A stretch of 64,000 nt of DNA from Oleiphilus messinensis (lineage in GTDB: Bacteria > Pseudomonadota > Gammaproteobacteria > Pseudomonadales > Oleiphilaceae): contig NZ_CP021425.1 of assembly GCF_002162375.1 (NCBI RefSeq), positions 2,539,501 to 2,603,500 on the forward strand. Direction: 5' to 3'. A program made the position numbers and the translations under genes. Positions 36,633 to 46,156 of this stretch are shown piece by piece. The notes under the pieces were generated by a model, which made no database searches, was not told the DNA's origin, and saw only the letters and a list, made by a program, of their open reading frames with translations. Positions within the stretch are counted from its first letter, which is position 1, and the number at the start of each line of letters is the position of its first letter.

Positions 36633-37190
36633 TTATTGGCGCTTGCGAACCGCAAATGCCGCAAGGCCAACCACCATCAACAGACCGGTGGCGGGTACCG
36701 GGATTTCATTGCTGTTAATCGTGATTGAATCATTACCTATAGTATCGAATACGATTTCAAATCCATTACCATCACTGAATTCTACGTTGCTTAAATTGAA
36801 CAGACTCATTCCAACATTAATCGCTTCGAATGTCAGGGTTGCCAGGGTAAATGAATCGGCCTGACCATCCAGTTCACCGGCTGTTCCAAAGCTGAATTCT
36901 TCAACAAAAATCGCATTTCCGTTATCTGTATGGTCTGCATAAGAAGGGATTACGCCACCAATATCTGTACCGAAGGTGATTCCGACAAAGTCAACAAGAG
37001 CGTCGTCAAAATTAACGTCGAGAAGGAAACCATAAACGTCGTCTGATGTAGCGTTTTCAATACTCAGGTTGACATTGAAAGTTGAACCAACGGTCGTTGA
37101 GTCTGTGCTTGATGTGACATTTAGAATGGGCGCTGCAGATACCAAGCTGGTGAGCAACATCAGTATTGTGGTTGTGAGTACCGTTTTCAT
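36633..37190 (-). CDS. Cohesin-like protein with PEP-CTERM-type sorting signal
   Basis: An exported 185-residue protein. Signal peptide (about 1-19), then a beta-sandwich with the cohesin-type opening (ILNVTSSTDSTTVGSTFNVN) and FLLDVNFDDALVDFVGI, typical of PF00963-like domains. The C-terminus is IPVPATGLLMVVGLAAFA plus VRKRQ: a VPxPA-type motif, a hydrophobic helix and a basic tail, i.e. an exosortase substrate. It would be exported, cleaved and surface-attached. The nuclease gene just upstream on the same strand ends in a dockerin, cohesin's classical partner. A hairpin lies in the 94-bp gap. The acyltransferase at 40983 supports a PEP-CTERM system. Confidence 0.85.
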   Translation of the reverse strand: MKTVLTTTILMLLTSLVSAAPILNVTSSTDSTTVGSTFNVNLSIENATSDDVYGFLLDVNFDDALVDFVGITFGTDIGGVIPSYADHTDNGNAIFVEEFSFGTAGELDGQADSFTLATLTFEAINVGMSLFNLSNVEFSDGNGFEIVFDTIGNDSITINSNEIPVPATGLLMVVGLAAFAVRKRQ

Positions 37191-37211
37191 TTTATTGATC
37201 CTTTTTGAATG

Positions 37212-37240
37212 ACGGGTTCCCCTGTTTTGGGGTAACCCGT
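37212..37240 (-). other. Strong hairpin between dockerin-nuclease and cohesin genes
   Basis: ACGGGTT plus CCCC (37212-37222) pairs with GGGG plus AACCCGT (37229-37240) with one bulged base and a 6-base loop. No T-tract follows on the minus strand, where it sits 22 bp before the cohesin gene's start. It could set the expression ratio of the two genes by partial termination or mRNA processing. Confidence 0.6.
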
Positions 37241-37284
37241 GTGGTCAGTCTGTTGCTAAAGATATTGGTTTCAGGATGATCCGT

Positions 37285-40200
37285 TTAATTCGACGAGGCG
37301 CAATGCTGGTTGCTGCACTGTAATATCAGCAAACGGATATCGAGACCGGTGATTCTGCCATCATCGTTCCAGTCCATCGGGTGGCCCGGTTCAACGTTCG
37401 CATTCAGATGTTGACGCAGCAAAAGCATATCGTTGCGGTCAATGTCGCCGTCCTGATCGTAGTCACCCCGTGCAATGGATTGCAGGTTCAGGCCGATGAT
37501 CAAAGGATCGTGGTCAGAAGAGCGGAAAGGAACGGTGCCATCGAACAGACTGGTATTTCGACCGAAATCGGTATTGTAATCCAGACCATCGGCTTCGTCG
37601 GAGTTGATATGCCAGTCTTGGGCATCGTTAACCTGAGTCAGCAGTGAGGCATTTGCGAGGCCATGATCCAGATTCCCCGCCTGGCCATCAAAGACATAGG
37701 AGTAGGCATTGCCCGCAGAGTGGAATTCAGTGACCAGATTGGTGTAGCCGCGGTCGATCAGTGCGGTAACCGGACCCTCCATTGCATAGCCATTCAAGTC
37801 ACCCATGACCAGAAAGTCAGGATCACTGTGCCCGGTCGGGAAGGTTTGCAGCCATGCAGAGAGGGCTTCTGCAGCATAGGTCCGACGCTGGTTCCAGAAC
37901 CCTTGTCCGTCATTCTGGTCACAGTTCAAATCAGACCCAGGGGCATTCTGACAGGTCTCTGAGTCGGCCAGTCCGGAGTCACCCTTGGATTTGAAATGAT
38001 TGATTGCAATCGTAAGAGATTCGCCGCTTGCTTTCTCGGTGAAGGTTGTCGCCAGAGTCGCACGGTTGGTGGCATAGCCATTGAACAGCGGTGCGCGGCT
38101 TTCCATCCCCAAGGCTTCCAGATCGGAATCATCGAGAATGCTTGGCGTTGAACCTGATGCCAGCTCTACCGTGTCCTTACAGTAGATCATACCGACAGCG
38201 ATCGCATCGCTACCAATGCGAGCACCGGGATCAACATAGCCGAACTCTGAGCAATTGGTTTCTGTCGCGTTCAACGCTGAGGTCAGTGTCGCGATCGCGC
38301 TGCTGGGACCATCCGTGTAATCATTCTCGATTTCCAGCAGGCCGTAGACATCTGCGCCAATCGTGCTCAGTGCAGTCACGGTTTTTTCCAGTTGCCGGTC
38401 AAACTCTGCCTGGTTGTCCGCCCCGCGACAGTCGCCGCGGCTGAAGGATGGGTAGCATGCGCCTGCACTGGTATCCAGCGTGTTGAAAAAATTGAGCACG
38501 TTGAAGCTGGCAACTTTCAGTGTGCCGCCTACTTCCGGTGCTTCAGATCGTGCATTTTCGGCAACAAAAACCGGTTCTGCAGTTGGCATGATGCGATAGC
38601 CTTCGTCTCCTGACCCGCCAGAGCCCCGACTGTAACGAACAACACCCGTAAGACCGGTCACGGTGTCACCCATGCGAAGCGCATTGTCGGTGGTGAGGCC
38701 CGGGGCAGGGTAGCGAATCGGGTCTGGATTCTGGTTGCTCAAGCCGTCATCAAGGATCACATTACGTCTTGCAATGTCTTCCAGATGTGTCTGGAAGCCA
38801 CTCACACTTGGCAAGCTATTCTGAGTGAATTGGAAGAAACGACCGCCCTGAGCCAGGCGTAATTCACCAAAGCGATCCAACTGGTAAAGTTCGGTCACGC
38901 TCAGCGATTGCGGGAAGCTGATAAGCATACCTTCATAAGCTTCAAGATTGGCAATCAAATCGCCGTCAGAGTTGGTTATCGTTTCGGTCGCAGGTAACAA
39001 CAGTGAGGTCGGAGTTACGGTGTTTCCGCTTGATTGTTTCACGACTGAGCCGGACGTAACATTGATTTGCGTTTCACCAAAGTATTCTGCAACAGTACCG
39101 GTTACAACCACCTTGTCTCCCACTGCGACATCGACACCGGGTGAAGTTCCATCGAATACATAAATACCTTCGGAGGTCTTGGCATCTGTATCCCAATCTG
39201 AAGACTCCTCCTGAAGATAGAAACCGCGCAGGTCGCCCTGACTGCCAAGGCCGCCGGACTGGAAATCACCCACAACAATGGCTTCAACGGTAACGGTTTC
39301 GCCCACCAGAGGACTCTCGATCCCCGAACCTTGAATGGCGCTGATCAACACCTCGGATGGGGCAACACAGTTGCTTGATTGATCGCTGTTGAGTGCCCCG
39401 GGTGTGCTGCATCGGAACGCGAAGTCAGCATTGTTATCGTTGCTGTCTGTGCCATCTGGTGTTCGTGATAATCCAACGTCGGGAATGCTGTTGCTGTCAA
39501 AGCTCTCAGTGCCTGTGCCTTCAACAACATCAACAACCGAACCCTCGTATGAAACCTGATCTACGGTTTCTGCAAGCGTGGTATTCACCAACCGGATTGC
39601 ATCGGGCGCGCCGTTCTGAATCAGATTGGTATCTGGCGTTACGTCCTGATCACAGTGGTCAACGGTCGATGCATCTGCACACACGACATAGTAATCACCG
39701 GCGCTCAGAATAGCATCGTCGAGCACGATAGTGTTGTACAAGCCACCGTTGCTGCCATTGTAAAGTTCGAGGCTATATGCCCCAAGTGCAATGGCTTCGT
39801 TCGAAATATTCTTGATCTCGATAAATTCTGCGTTGTCAGTACCCGGTTGGTCATAATCGATTTCATTGATAACCAGAGTCCCCGCCGCGTTTACGGGCCC
39901 GTCTGTTGATTCAAATTTTATATTGTCGATGAAGATGTTTTCACTGCTGGAGTTTGTATCTACGCTCACTTTGAGGGTTACTAAATCGAGTAATTCGGCT
40001 TGGGCTAATACCTGATCCAGGTTCACTGTAAGCGTTTGCCAGTTCGGGGTGCCGTCGTCTGCTGAGCTGCTCGCTTCGAGCTCCGTATCTACCAGGCTGA
40101 GAATAACCTCTTCATTAACACCGTCAGTGAGTGACACAACCAGGCTGTCATCGGCTTCGTATCCGGTGTCGTTTATCCAGTAGTCAAGGGAGAGTGTTCG

Positions 40201-40641
40201 TTCACCGGTTGCGAATGCTGTGTCAACCGGGTCGAAAACCAGCTCGATGCGGCCATCGGTATCGTTGAATTCAAAGTTGTGCTCTGTGCCCGTACTCACT
40301 GCAACGCCTGAAGGACTGACATCGGGTGAGTTTGAACCCGCAAAGCTGCTAACACCGATAAAGTCGCTACTGTCACTGGATACGGTTACCGGACCTGTGC
40401 CAATACTGCGGCTATCATACCAGAACGTATTGAAGCCGATTCCTGGGCCACCGAGGTTCATTGCAGACAGGTTAGTCAGCGCATTGCCATCGGTTAGGCT
40501 GTCTGTGGTTTGCGTTTGAGTGCTGTCCAGGTTGTTAAAATTCTGCTCAGCTATAATTTGTGCGGATACGATTCCCGAGACCAAGCAGCTGCTAATTGCC
40601 GTACTTAGTGCCAGTTTTCTGAACGGTGTTAAACCCCTCAT
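37285..40641 (-). CDS. ExeM/NucH-type extracellular nuclease with lamin-tail and dockerin domains
   Basis: A 1118-residue secreted nuclease. Signal peptide (about 1-27), a beta-sandwich (about 30-245), a lamin-tail domain (about 253-365, VINEIDYDQPGTDNAEFIEI), an OB-fold-like region (about 430-545) and the endonuclease/exonuclease/phosphatase domain (about 690-1040). That domain shows VASFNVLNFFNT, LLEIENDY, INHFKSKGD, VMGDLNGYA and a final SSDHDPL. The last 63 residues are a type I dockerin with two calcium loops, DYDQDGDIDRND and DWNDDGRITGLD. Most ExeM relatives end in a GlyGly-CTERM anchor; here a dockerin replaces it. Probably degrades extracellular DNA for nutrients or biofilm remodelling. 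Confidence 0.92.
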   Translation of the reverse strand: MRGLTPFRKLALSTAISSCLVSGIVSAQIIAEQNFNNLDSTQTQTTDSLTDGNALTNLSAMNLGGPGIGFNTFWYDSRSIGTGPVTVSSDSSDFIGVSSFAGSNSPDVSPSGVAVSTGTEHNFEFNDTDGRIELVFDPVDTAFATGERTLSLDYWINDTGYEADDSLVVSLTDGVNEEVILSLVDTELEASSSADDGTPNWQTLTVNLDQVLAQAELLDLVTLKVSVDTNSSSENIFIDNIKFESTDGPVNAAGTLVINEIDYDQPGTDNAEFIEIKNISNEAIALGAYSLELYNGSNGGLYNTIVLDDAILSAGDYYVVCADASTVDHCDQDVTPDTNLIQNGAPDAIRLVNTTLAETVDQVSYEGSVVDVVEGTGTESFDSNSIPDVGLSRTPDGTDSNDNNADFAFRCSTPGALNSDQSSNCVAPSEVLISAIQGSGIESPLVGETVTVEAIVVGDFQSGGLGSQGDLRGFYLQEESSDWDTDAKTSEGIYVFDGTSPGVDVAVGDKVVVTGTVAEYFGETQINVTSGSVVKQSSGNTVTPTSLLLPATETITNSDGDLIANLEAYEGMLISFPQSLSVTELYQLDRFGELRLAQGGRFFQFTQNSLPSVSGFQTHLEDIARRNVILDDGLSNQNPDPIRYPAPGLTTDNALRMGDTVTGLTGVVRYSRGSGGSGDEGYRIMPTAEPVFVAENARSEAPEVGGTLKVASFNVLNFFNTLDTSAGACYPSFSRGDCRGADNQAEFDRQLEKTVTALSTIGADVYGLLEIENDYTDGPSSAIATLTSALNATETNCSEFGYVDPGARIGSDAIAVGMIYCKDTVELASGSTPSILDDSDLEALGMESRAPLFNGYATNRATLATTFTEKASGESLTIAINHFKSKGDSGLADSETCQNAPGSDLNCDQNDGQGFWNQRRTYAAEALSAWLQTFPTGHSDPDFLVMGDLNGYAMEGPVTALIDRGYTNLVTEFHSAGNAYSYVFDGQAGNLDHGLANASLLTQVNDAQDWHINSDEADGLDYNTDFGRNTSLFDGTVPFRSSDHDPLIIGLNLQSIARGDYDQDGDIDRNDMLLLRQHLNANVEPGHPMDWNDDGRITGLDIRLLILQCSNQHCASSN

Positions 40642-40970
40642 CTCCTAGTGCCCTCCAAGGTTACTAATCTGTGACGAAATGTAATGATATGTATCGCTGG
40701 TTGCGTATCTTGATGAGCATTTGTGACGCTGGCGTTAAATATTTATTAAGAATAAGAACGTTGTTGATGGCATATTTCCTTGTTTATGCTGGAGAACCAG
40801 CCCTGTCGCAGGCTCCCGGAGAGGTCTAGATAAGGTATTAATAATAAAGTATTTTGCAGAAACTTCAGAATAGATTGTGGTGTATTGAGACATTAAACTG
40901 CTGACTGGTCTCAGCCGATTTTGCGAGGGGGGGAAGATGGTTATATCTGTTTGTTGGTGTGGCTCTTGAA
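40642..40970. other. Intergenic region upstream of the nuclease gene
   Basis: About 330 bp with no gene on either strand. It holds the nuclease's ribosome site (GGAGGG, 9 bases before the ATG on the minus strand) and presumably its promoter, plus an AT-rich run near 40730-40760. I see no operator that I would defend. Confidence 0.5.
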
Positions 40971-40995
40971 ACGGGCTGCCACTTAAGCAGCCCGT
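40971..40995 (-). terminator. 9-bp hairpin across the acyltransferase stop codon
   Basis: ACGGGCTGC (40971-40979) pairs exactly with GCAGCCCGT (40987-40995); the loop holds the gene's stop codon. On the minus strand it is followed by TTTC. A GC-rich stem at this place suggests a terminator. Confidence 0.65.
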
Positions 40996-41717
40996 CTGGT
41001 TGAATTTGTATTCCAGTGTTCCAATTGCAGGAGGGCGTAAAAGAGTTCTTTGGATTCGCCACGGAACCAGTTTTCATAGTTGCGTTTGCTGAAGTAGTAA
41101 GCTGCGCGCTGTCCCTTGAATTCGACGTAGTGGGCGGTACGCTCCAGAGGCAAGCCGATTATGTTGAGACGACGGGCCAGTCGACCTTCCACAAAACAGT
41201 GGGCATGTTGTAACCGGGGTTGGGAAACAAAAAAAGCGGACGCGCTGAGGTAGAGTAACCGGGCAACTTCGATGGGGTAGGTTTTTGAATATTGAGTTGC
41301 TGTTTCCGGTGAAATCGCCAATCTGGAATACTCGATATGTTGACCAGAGTGCCAGACTGATGGCCGTTCCTGAGCCGGAAGCAGTTGTTTTTCGGTATAG
41401 AAATTTTGCAATGGCAGAGCTTGCTGAGTGCCTTGGTTCGGGCTGACCAGACGCATGGTACCGACGTATCGACCTGATATTTCGTCGCGTACGAGCAAGT
41501 GGTAAGACCACTGATCATAGCGATCTTGTTCCAGTTGGTCGGGGTGTTCATCTTCGGGTTCGAATCCAAGGTGCTTACAGTAGACTTGGTAACGTAGTCG
41601 GTAGGCTTCTTCCTTTAGACCTCTGGTATCAGCCCTGTGTATCGAGACTGGACGGTTGCCCGCAATGAGAAATTGTGGGTGATTCAATGACTGATAGATC
41701 TGATTTTTTTCGTTCAC
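40983..41717 (-). CDS. PEP-CTERM/exosortase-associated acyltransferase
   Basis: A GNAT-like protein of the PEP-CTERM/exosortase-associated acyltransferase family (TIGR03694 type as I remember it). Hallmarks are the N-terminal YRLRYQVYCKHLGFEPEDE, GRYVGTMRLVSPN and EYSRLAISPE. Start GTG 41717 is favoured by AAGGAG six bases upstream, giving 244 residues; a TTG at 41744 has no such site. The family resembles autoinducer synthases and accompanies exosortase loci, though its substrate is unknown. No exosortase gene is in this window, so that part of the system must be elsewhere. Confidence 0.9.
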   Translation of the reverse strand: MNEKNQIYQSLNHPQFLIAGNRPVSIHRADTRGLKEEAYRLRYQVYCKHLGFEPEDEHPDQLEQDRYDQWSYHLLVRDEISGRYVGTMRLVSPNQGTQQALPLQNFYTEKQLLPAQERPSVWHSGQHIEYSRLAISPETATQYSKTYPIEVARLLYLSASAFFVSQPRLQHAHCFVEGRLARRLNIIGLPLERTAHYVEFKGQRAAYYFSKRNYENWFRGESKELFYALLQLEHWNTNSTRRAA

Positions 41718-41898
41718 TAAAGGCTCCTTGCGCCATCGTATCAAACGTTATTAACCGGGTGTATTTAAGAGGTTAGTAAGGTAACGCGCGTTTCTAGCTA
41801 AAAAAGTACCATAAACGAATTAATATATATAAAACAAAGTGGTAAGGTTTTATAAAGGTAGGAGTATTTGGTCTATATTTGAGTTTTGTGCCAGATTT

Positions 41899-41916
41899 TG
41901 TTGCATATTGGCAACA
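41899..41916. promoter_or_regulatory. Interrupted palindrome upstream of the acyltransferase
   Basis: TGTTGC (41899-41904) and GCAACA (41911-41916) form an inverted repeat with a 6-base spacer, about 180 bp upstream of the acyltransferase start. A related half-site (TGTTGCAATAT) occurs near 41983. Possible operator; nothing identifies the binding protein. Confidence 0.35.
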
Positions 41917-42041
41917 TCGTACCGATTTAGGTCTCGAGTTTTCTGTTATATCTTAAAAACTATAATCAAAACAGGAATATATCATGTTGCAATATAGAAA
42001 CGTCTAGACCTGTTGTGATTGCACTGGGGATGTTATCTTCA

Positions 42042-43661
42042 TCAACTGATTGTGCCATTAACAATCGGCTCAAATACGGTAAGCTGGTCAACGATTGATG
42101 AACCACCCAGGCTGTTGAGGGAAAACAGGTTGGAAAACTGACTTTGTTCACCGTGGAGTGCCATATAGTTCAGTAAAATCGTGTCGACGAGTAAATTCAC
42201 ATTGTTTGCCGTGGGGCTTGATGCGGTCTCGACTGAAGCATCAGGGCGCATATAGCCAATTTGTTGTCGGCGCAGTTGCATGTCTGGGGATCCGCCCAGA
42301 GGCACGGGGCGACCGGCAGGGTTGTATACCAGAAAGAAGGATGCCGCCGTTGAGGAATTGTCGCCGGTCCATTCACCTTTGCCCCGGCCGTTCTCTGAGT
42401 CGTCAATGCGTCCGTTGCTGGCAACGGAGCCGTCACTGAATACGTAGAGCATGAGTGGCACACCGACCCTTGCGGCATATTCCAGACATGCGCCCATGCA
42501 GCGTCCGGCGCGCAAGTCCCGTACTTCGCCGGTGGAGCGGTCTCCGGTATGATAGTCGAAACCGCCCATGGTAATGGTACCTGCACCTGCGAAGCCATTG
42601 ATTACCAGCTTCATTACCGAGGCGGTTTTACGAAATTCGCCATCACGATCAAACTCGTCCTGGGTAAAAATACCGTTTGCGCCAACAATCTGTGGGTCCA
42701 GTGCAGGGTTGAGGGTTGCGGGGTTACCAAAGCGATCTGCGAGGTCCGCGCTTTTCACATAACCACAACGAACCAGATCCTTGATAACTTCATCTGTGCT
42801 GATGCCGGTATCAACACGGTTGAGTTTCATATCGCTGATACGCTGGATGGATTCCATGACTGCTACTGCATCGGATTGATCCAGTAAACCGACAAGGTCA
42901 CCGACATCAACCAGGCCGGTTACGTCGCTGGGGCGATCCACTTTTGTGGGACGTAGTGACGGATCAAGCAACATCGCCGGGCTCATTGAGTTGCCGCCGG
43001 AATCGGAGTTTCGCGATCCGATCAGGCCAAGCAGCGAACCTTCGGCACCCGTACGCTGAATACCGTACATTGGGTTGTGTGGGTTATTTCCCGTATCATT
43101 TTCTGACCGGGCTGGAATGACCGCGCCATTGATGCCCGCTCGGGTCATTAACGCTGTACGTTCAAGTATTCCCCGCAAGAAAGCACTGTCAGAATGGAAG
43201 GCGAGCCCGAGTTCGGCGTTAATGAAATCGCTACCGAACTGACTTGGATTGGTATTATTGGGATTTGCGGTGCTGGGAAGCATATTCCCGGGCACCCCGA
43301 GTTTGCTGTAGCCATTGGGCGACAGGAAATCGAGTTGCCCACCGGGTCCACCGACAAGTACATTTGATCCGGCGATGTTTGCGCCGCCGGCCAGATCGAA
43401 ACAGATGAATGGAATCTTTCCAGCCCCTTGAACACTCAGTCCGCAACCATTTTTTAATGCTTGAAGGTCGGGTGAAAGTGCGGCTCTGGCTATTTCAGGC
43501 TGTGCGAACAGGCCAAATATGGATGGGCCTAATACGGTTGCCAGCCCTGCCGTCATGCTTTGCGCAATAAACTCCCGGCGCGTTCTGGGGCGGGGGTGAT
43601 CCGTATGGAACAACGGTTGATCAGCTGGAATACTGGACTGTTTGGCTCGACGTAAACGCAT
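42042..43661 (-). CDS. Tat-exported DUF1501-like protein
   Basis: A 539-residue protein with a twin-arginine leader (TRREFIAQSMTAGLATVLG) and a DUF1501-like alkaline-phosphatase-type fold. GKIPFICFDLAGGANIAGSN opens the domain, and the middle has GGFDYHTGDRSTGEVRDL. Export through Tat implies folding, often cofactor loading, in the cytoplasm. DUF1501 proteins are typically encoded next to heme-binding PSCyt/DUF1800-type partners, as here. It is the third gene of the minus-strand operon, 12 bp after the LamG/CxxCH gene. Enzymatic activity unproven. Confidence 0.78.
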   Translation of the reverse strand: MRLRRAKQSSIPADQPLFHTDHPRPRTRREFIAQSMTAGLATVLGPSIFGLFAQPEIARAALSPDLQALKNGCGLSVQGAGKIPFICFDLAGGANIAGSNVLVGGPGGQLDFLSPNGYSKLGVPGNMLPSTANPNNTNPSQFGSDFINAELGLAFHSDSAFLRGILERTALMTRAGINGAVIPARSENDTGNNPHNPMYGIQRTGAEGSLLGLIGSRNSDSGGNSMSPAMLLDPSLRPTKVDRPSDVTGLVDVGDLVGLLDQSDAVAVMESIQRISDMKLNRVDTGISTDEVIKDLVRCGYVKSADLADRFGNPATLNPALDPQIVGANGIFTQDEFDRDGEFRKTASVMKLVINGFAGAGTITMGGFDYHTGDRSTGEVRDLRAGRCMGACLEYAARVGVPLMLYVFSDGSVASNGRIDDSENGRGKGEWTGDNSSTAASFFLVYNPAGRPVPLGGSPDMQLRRQQIGYMRPDASVETASSPTANNVNLLVDTILLNYMALHGEQSQFSNLFSLNSLGGSSIVDQLTVFEPIVNGTIS

Positions 43662-43673
43662 TTTTACCTCAGT

Positions 43674-46154
43674 TCACTGAATAAGCATCACAGCACTGCC
43701 TAACATTGCTGCGCAAGTTGATTTAACCACCGTTCTCGTTCGTTCGGTACTGCAATTTCCGGGGCATTTAATCAGTCGATCGAGCAGATCGTGCAATTCA
43801 TTCTGTACGTCTACTGTGCTGGGTTGTGACTGCAATTCTCCGGGCATGACTTTCTCGAGCAGACTGTTTACCACTGTTGTTCTACCCCGTTCATCCAGGG
43901 CCACATCGACCGCTTGATTGAAATCAAAACCCGGGAAAAAGCGTGTTCTCAAATCAGAATCCTCGACGAGTGCATCGCAGTAGGCAATGGCGAGCTGGGT
44001 AATGGCCATTTGCTGGGATGAGAGAAATCCATCGATATTTTCCTGAGCGGGTAATTGTTCCTGCACGGTGGAAAACGTTGCGGCGACTGCCGGGTGTGTG
44101 GTCGGGACACCGGTAATGGTTGCCAGTGAATGGTTGATATCATTGGATGTGCGGATACCGATTGTTGCCTTCGGAGTCGGCGTTTGGGGGGCGTCCGATG
44201 GTGGTGCAGGGGGCTCAAGTCGGACGTATTGTTGATCACCATAGCGATCAAAGGTAATGAAAAACTCATCCACCTCTGCGCCGCGATCTACTGGAATAAT
44301 GGTTCCCAATGAAGACAGGGTTTGACCTCGTTCGGTACTGTATTCGCCGGGGGAGAGTGTTACGTTCAAGTTTGCGAAAGCCTGGCCTACAGTTTGTTCC
44401 CGCCCGTTAATACCAATGCGTAAGCCGCTCAACTGAATGTTTTCCGGAATGAAGTCCGGATCCAGACTGATGAAAAAAGGCGAGCTGAACAAGTAACTGA
44501 AATTGTCGAATTGGCTAACTTTGAAAACAATATAACTTTCGCTTGGTTGCGTGGATTCTTGATGCAGGTGTGAGCTATTGAATAACAGGTAAAATTGTTG
44601 ACCAACGCCGGCGTCGAAATTAGTGTTGATTTGCTCTGGTGTCAGGGCGCGGTTATGGATAGCGAGCATTCTGATAGTTCCTTGCCAGGGACGATTGCCA
44701 GAAACCTCATTACCAAGCACGAAGGCATAGGTATTATCCCAGTCATTCAGGTTGCCGGGAATGGCTGCATCGGGGTCAGAGACAAGTTCTCCGTTAACAT
44801 AAATCCGGCGACCGTAAGCGGGTGAATAGGTGGCGACAACATGCTGCAAGGTCGCCTGCAGGGCAGTTGATGCGTCGGGTGTTGTTAGTGCCGGCGCGCC
44901 ATTGGCATCCGTGTTGGCATGACGCAGAGAAAAGGTGTAGTTTTGCTGCAGCTGACCGAGCGTGAAGTTTCGGGCATTTAACCCCGCTGAGTAACTGACA
45001 ATGCGCGCCGGTCCTTCTTGCGTTGTAGTTGCTGATGCCAACCAGGTTTCAATCGAATATTCTCCCGTTGCAGTGATGCTGTTTTGTAGTTTTCGACTGG
45101 AGAGGGTCGAGCCTTGTGCCTTGCCACCATTCAACGTAATACCCCAGCCCGCTACCCACTCGGTGTCACCACTGAGTGTCAGATTGAGCGCAGGCTCAAC
45201 CCCGCTGGTATCGAATACGGTTGTACCTTCACCGGTTTTAAACTCGTATAGCGCCACTGCATTTTCCTGATAACGGCCACCGCTCGATGCCAGGATGCCG
45301 TGCTCCAGCGTAAGTGCCTTGCTGGTTAGTAGCGTTTGGTCAAAAGTGATTTCCGGCAGGGTCTCACTCAGGTCGGAAATTGCCGCCGTAAGCTGTGCAG
45401 CGTTTTGTTCACATTCGCTCCAGCAATTGTGGAATTCATCCCGTAACCGGATAACCACTCTGGAGTTATCTGGAGTGGTTAGGTCTATTTTTGCTTGCGC
45501 TTCCGAATAGGCGATATCAATATCCGGGTCCGCAAAAAAAGGTGCTTGGGGAATGGCAGCCGAGCGGCTGTGGCATTGGGCACAGAAATTTTGCAGTATC
45601 GGGTAAACCGTCTCGGCAAACCCTTGGTTAGAGTCGCTAAACTGTTTAGCGCTTCCGATCTCAAGTACAGGGGGTGGCGTTAATTCAATAACCGCCTCTT
45701 TTCCGACAGACTCAGAAGCCCAAGCCTCGAGATACCGCGACAAGGTATCCGCACAGGCGGCATCGCTGTCCAGCCAGCAGTTGTGACCACCGGCAACCTT
45801 GCGAACCAGTATCGAATCAGAGGGGTTGTCCAGATTTGTTACGGCATTGGCTTCTGAATAAGCCTGATTGATATCCGCGCGAGCAACAAAAAGAGGCGCT
45901 TGGGTTTCGCTGTGGCATTGGCCGCAACGGTTACTGGGCGCTAGATTGTCCCAGACGAATAATTTAAAGCGTTGTACATCATCCGTCGCCGGTGCTGGCC
46001 CGGTGTATTGGTTATTCTGCGGTACCGTGGTGTCCGGGCGTGTTTGGGTATCAGCACCACTGTTCCCGCCACAGCCACCGAGCGAAAGCAGTATTGCCAG
46101 TCCCACACAGCACCCAATTCCTGACAGGGCATCAATTGACAGGCTACGAAGCAT
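43674..46154 (-). CDS. Lipoprotein with two CxxCH domains and a LamG domain
   Basis: Start ATG 46154 follows GGGAG by 8 bases; 826 residues. A lipobox (LSLGGCGG) predicts a lipoprotein. Two tandem heme-type segments follow, NRCGQCHSETQ and NFCAQCHSRSA, each about 50 residues before a matching HNCW, so the pair arose by duplication. A LamG/concanavalin-like domain (about 260-485, ATGEYSIETWLAS, VNGELVSDPDA) may bind a polymer. The C-terminal half is unassigned. It starts 2 bp after the stop of the 398-aa gene. Probably covalently binds two hemes (inference from CxxCH). Confidence 0.8.
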   Translation of the reverse strand: MLRSLSIDALSGIGCCVGLAILLSLGGCGGNSGADTQTRPDTTVPQNNQYTGPAPATDDVQRFKLFVWDNLAPSNRCGQCHSETQAPLFVARADINQAYSEANAVTNLDNPSDSILVRKVAGGHNCWLDSDAACADTLSRYLEAWASESVGKEAVIELTPPPVLEIGSAKQFSDSNQGFAETVYPILQNFCAQCHSRSAAIPQAPFFADPDIDIAYSEAQAKIDLTTPDNSRVVIRLRDEFHNCWSECEQNAAQLTAAISDLSETLPEITFDQTLLTSKALTLEHGILASSGGRYQENAVALYEFKTGEGTTVFDTSGVEPALNLTLSGDTEWVAGWGITLNGGKAQGSTLSSRKLQNSITATGEYSIETWLASATTTQEGPARIVSYSAGLNARNFTLGQLQQNYTFSLRHANTDANGAPALTTPDASTALQATLQHVVATYSPAYGRRIYVNGELVSDPDAAIPGNLNDWDNTYAFVLGNEVSGNRPWQGTIRMLAIHNRALTPEQINTNFDAGVGQQFYLLFNSSHLHQESTQPSESYIVFKVSQFDNFSYLFSSPFFISLDPDFIPENIQLSGLRIGINGREQTVGQAFANLNVTLSPGEYSTERGQTLSSLGTIIPVDRGAEVDEFFITFDRYGDQQYVRLEPPAPPSDAPQTPTPKATIGIRTSNDINHSLATITGVPTTHPAVAATFSTVQEQLPAQENIDGFLSSQQMAITQLAIAYCDALVEDSDLRTRFFPGFDFNQAVDVALDERGRTTVVNSLLEKVMPGELQSQPSTVDVQNELHDLLDRLIKCPGNCSTERTRTVVKSTCAAMLGSAVMLIQ

Positions 46155-46156
46155 GT

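Noticed and set aside
41745-42041. Sigma-54 promoter upstream of the acyltransferase
   Set aside because: A TGGCAC occurs on the minus strand, but the required GC at the -12 spacing is missing.
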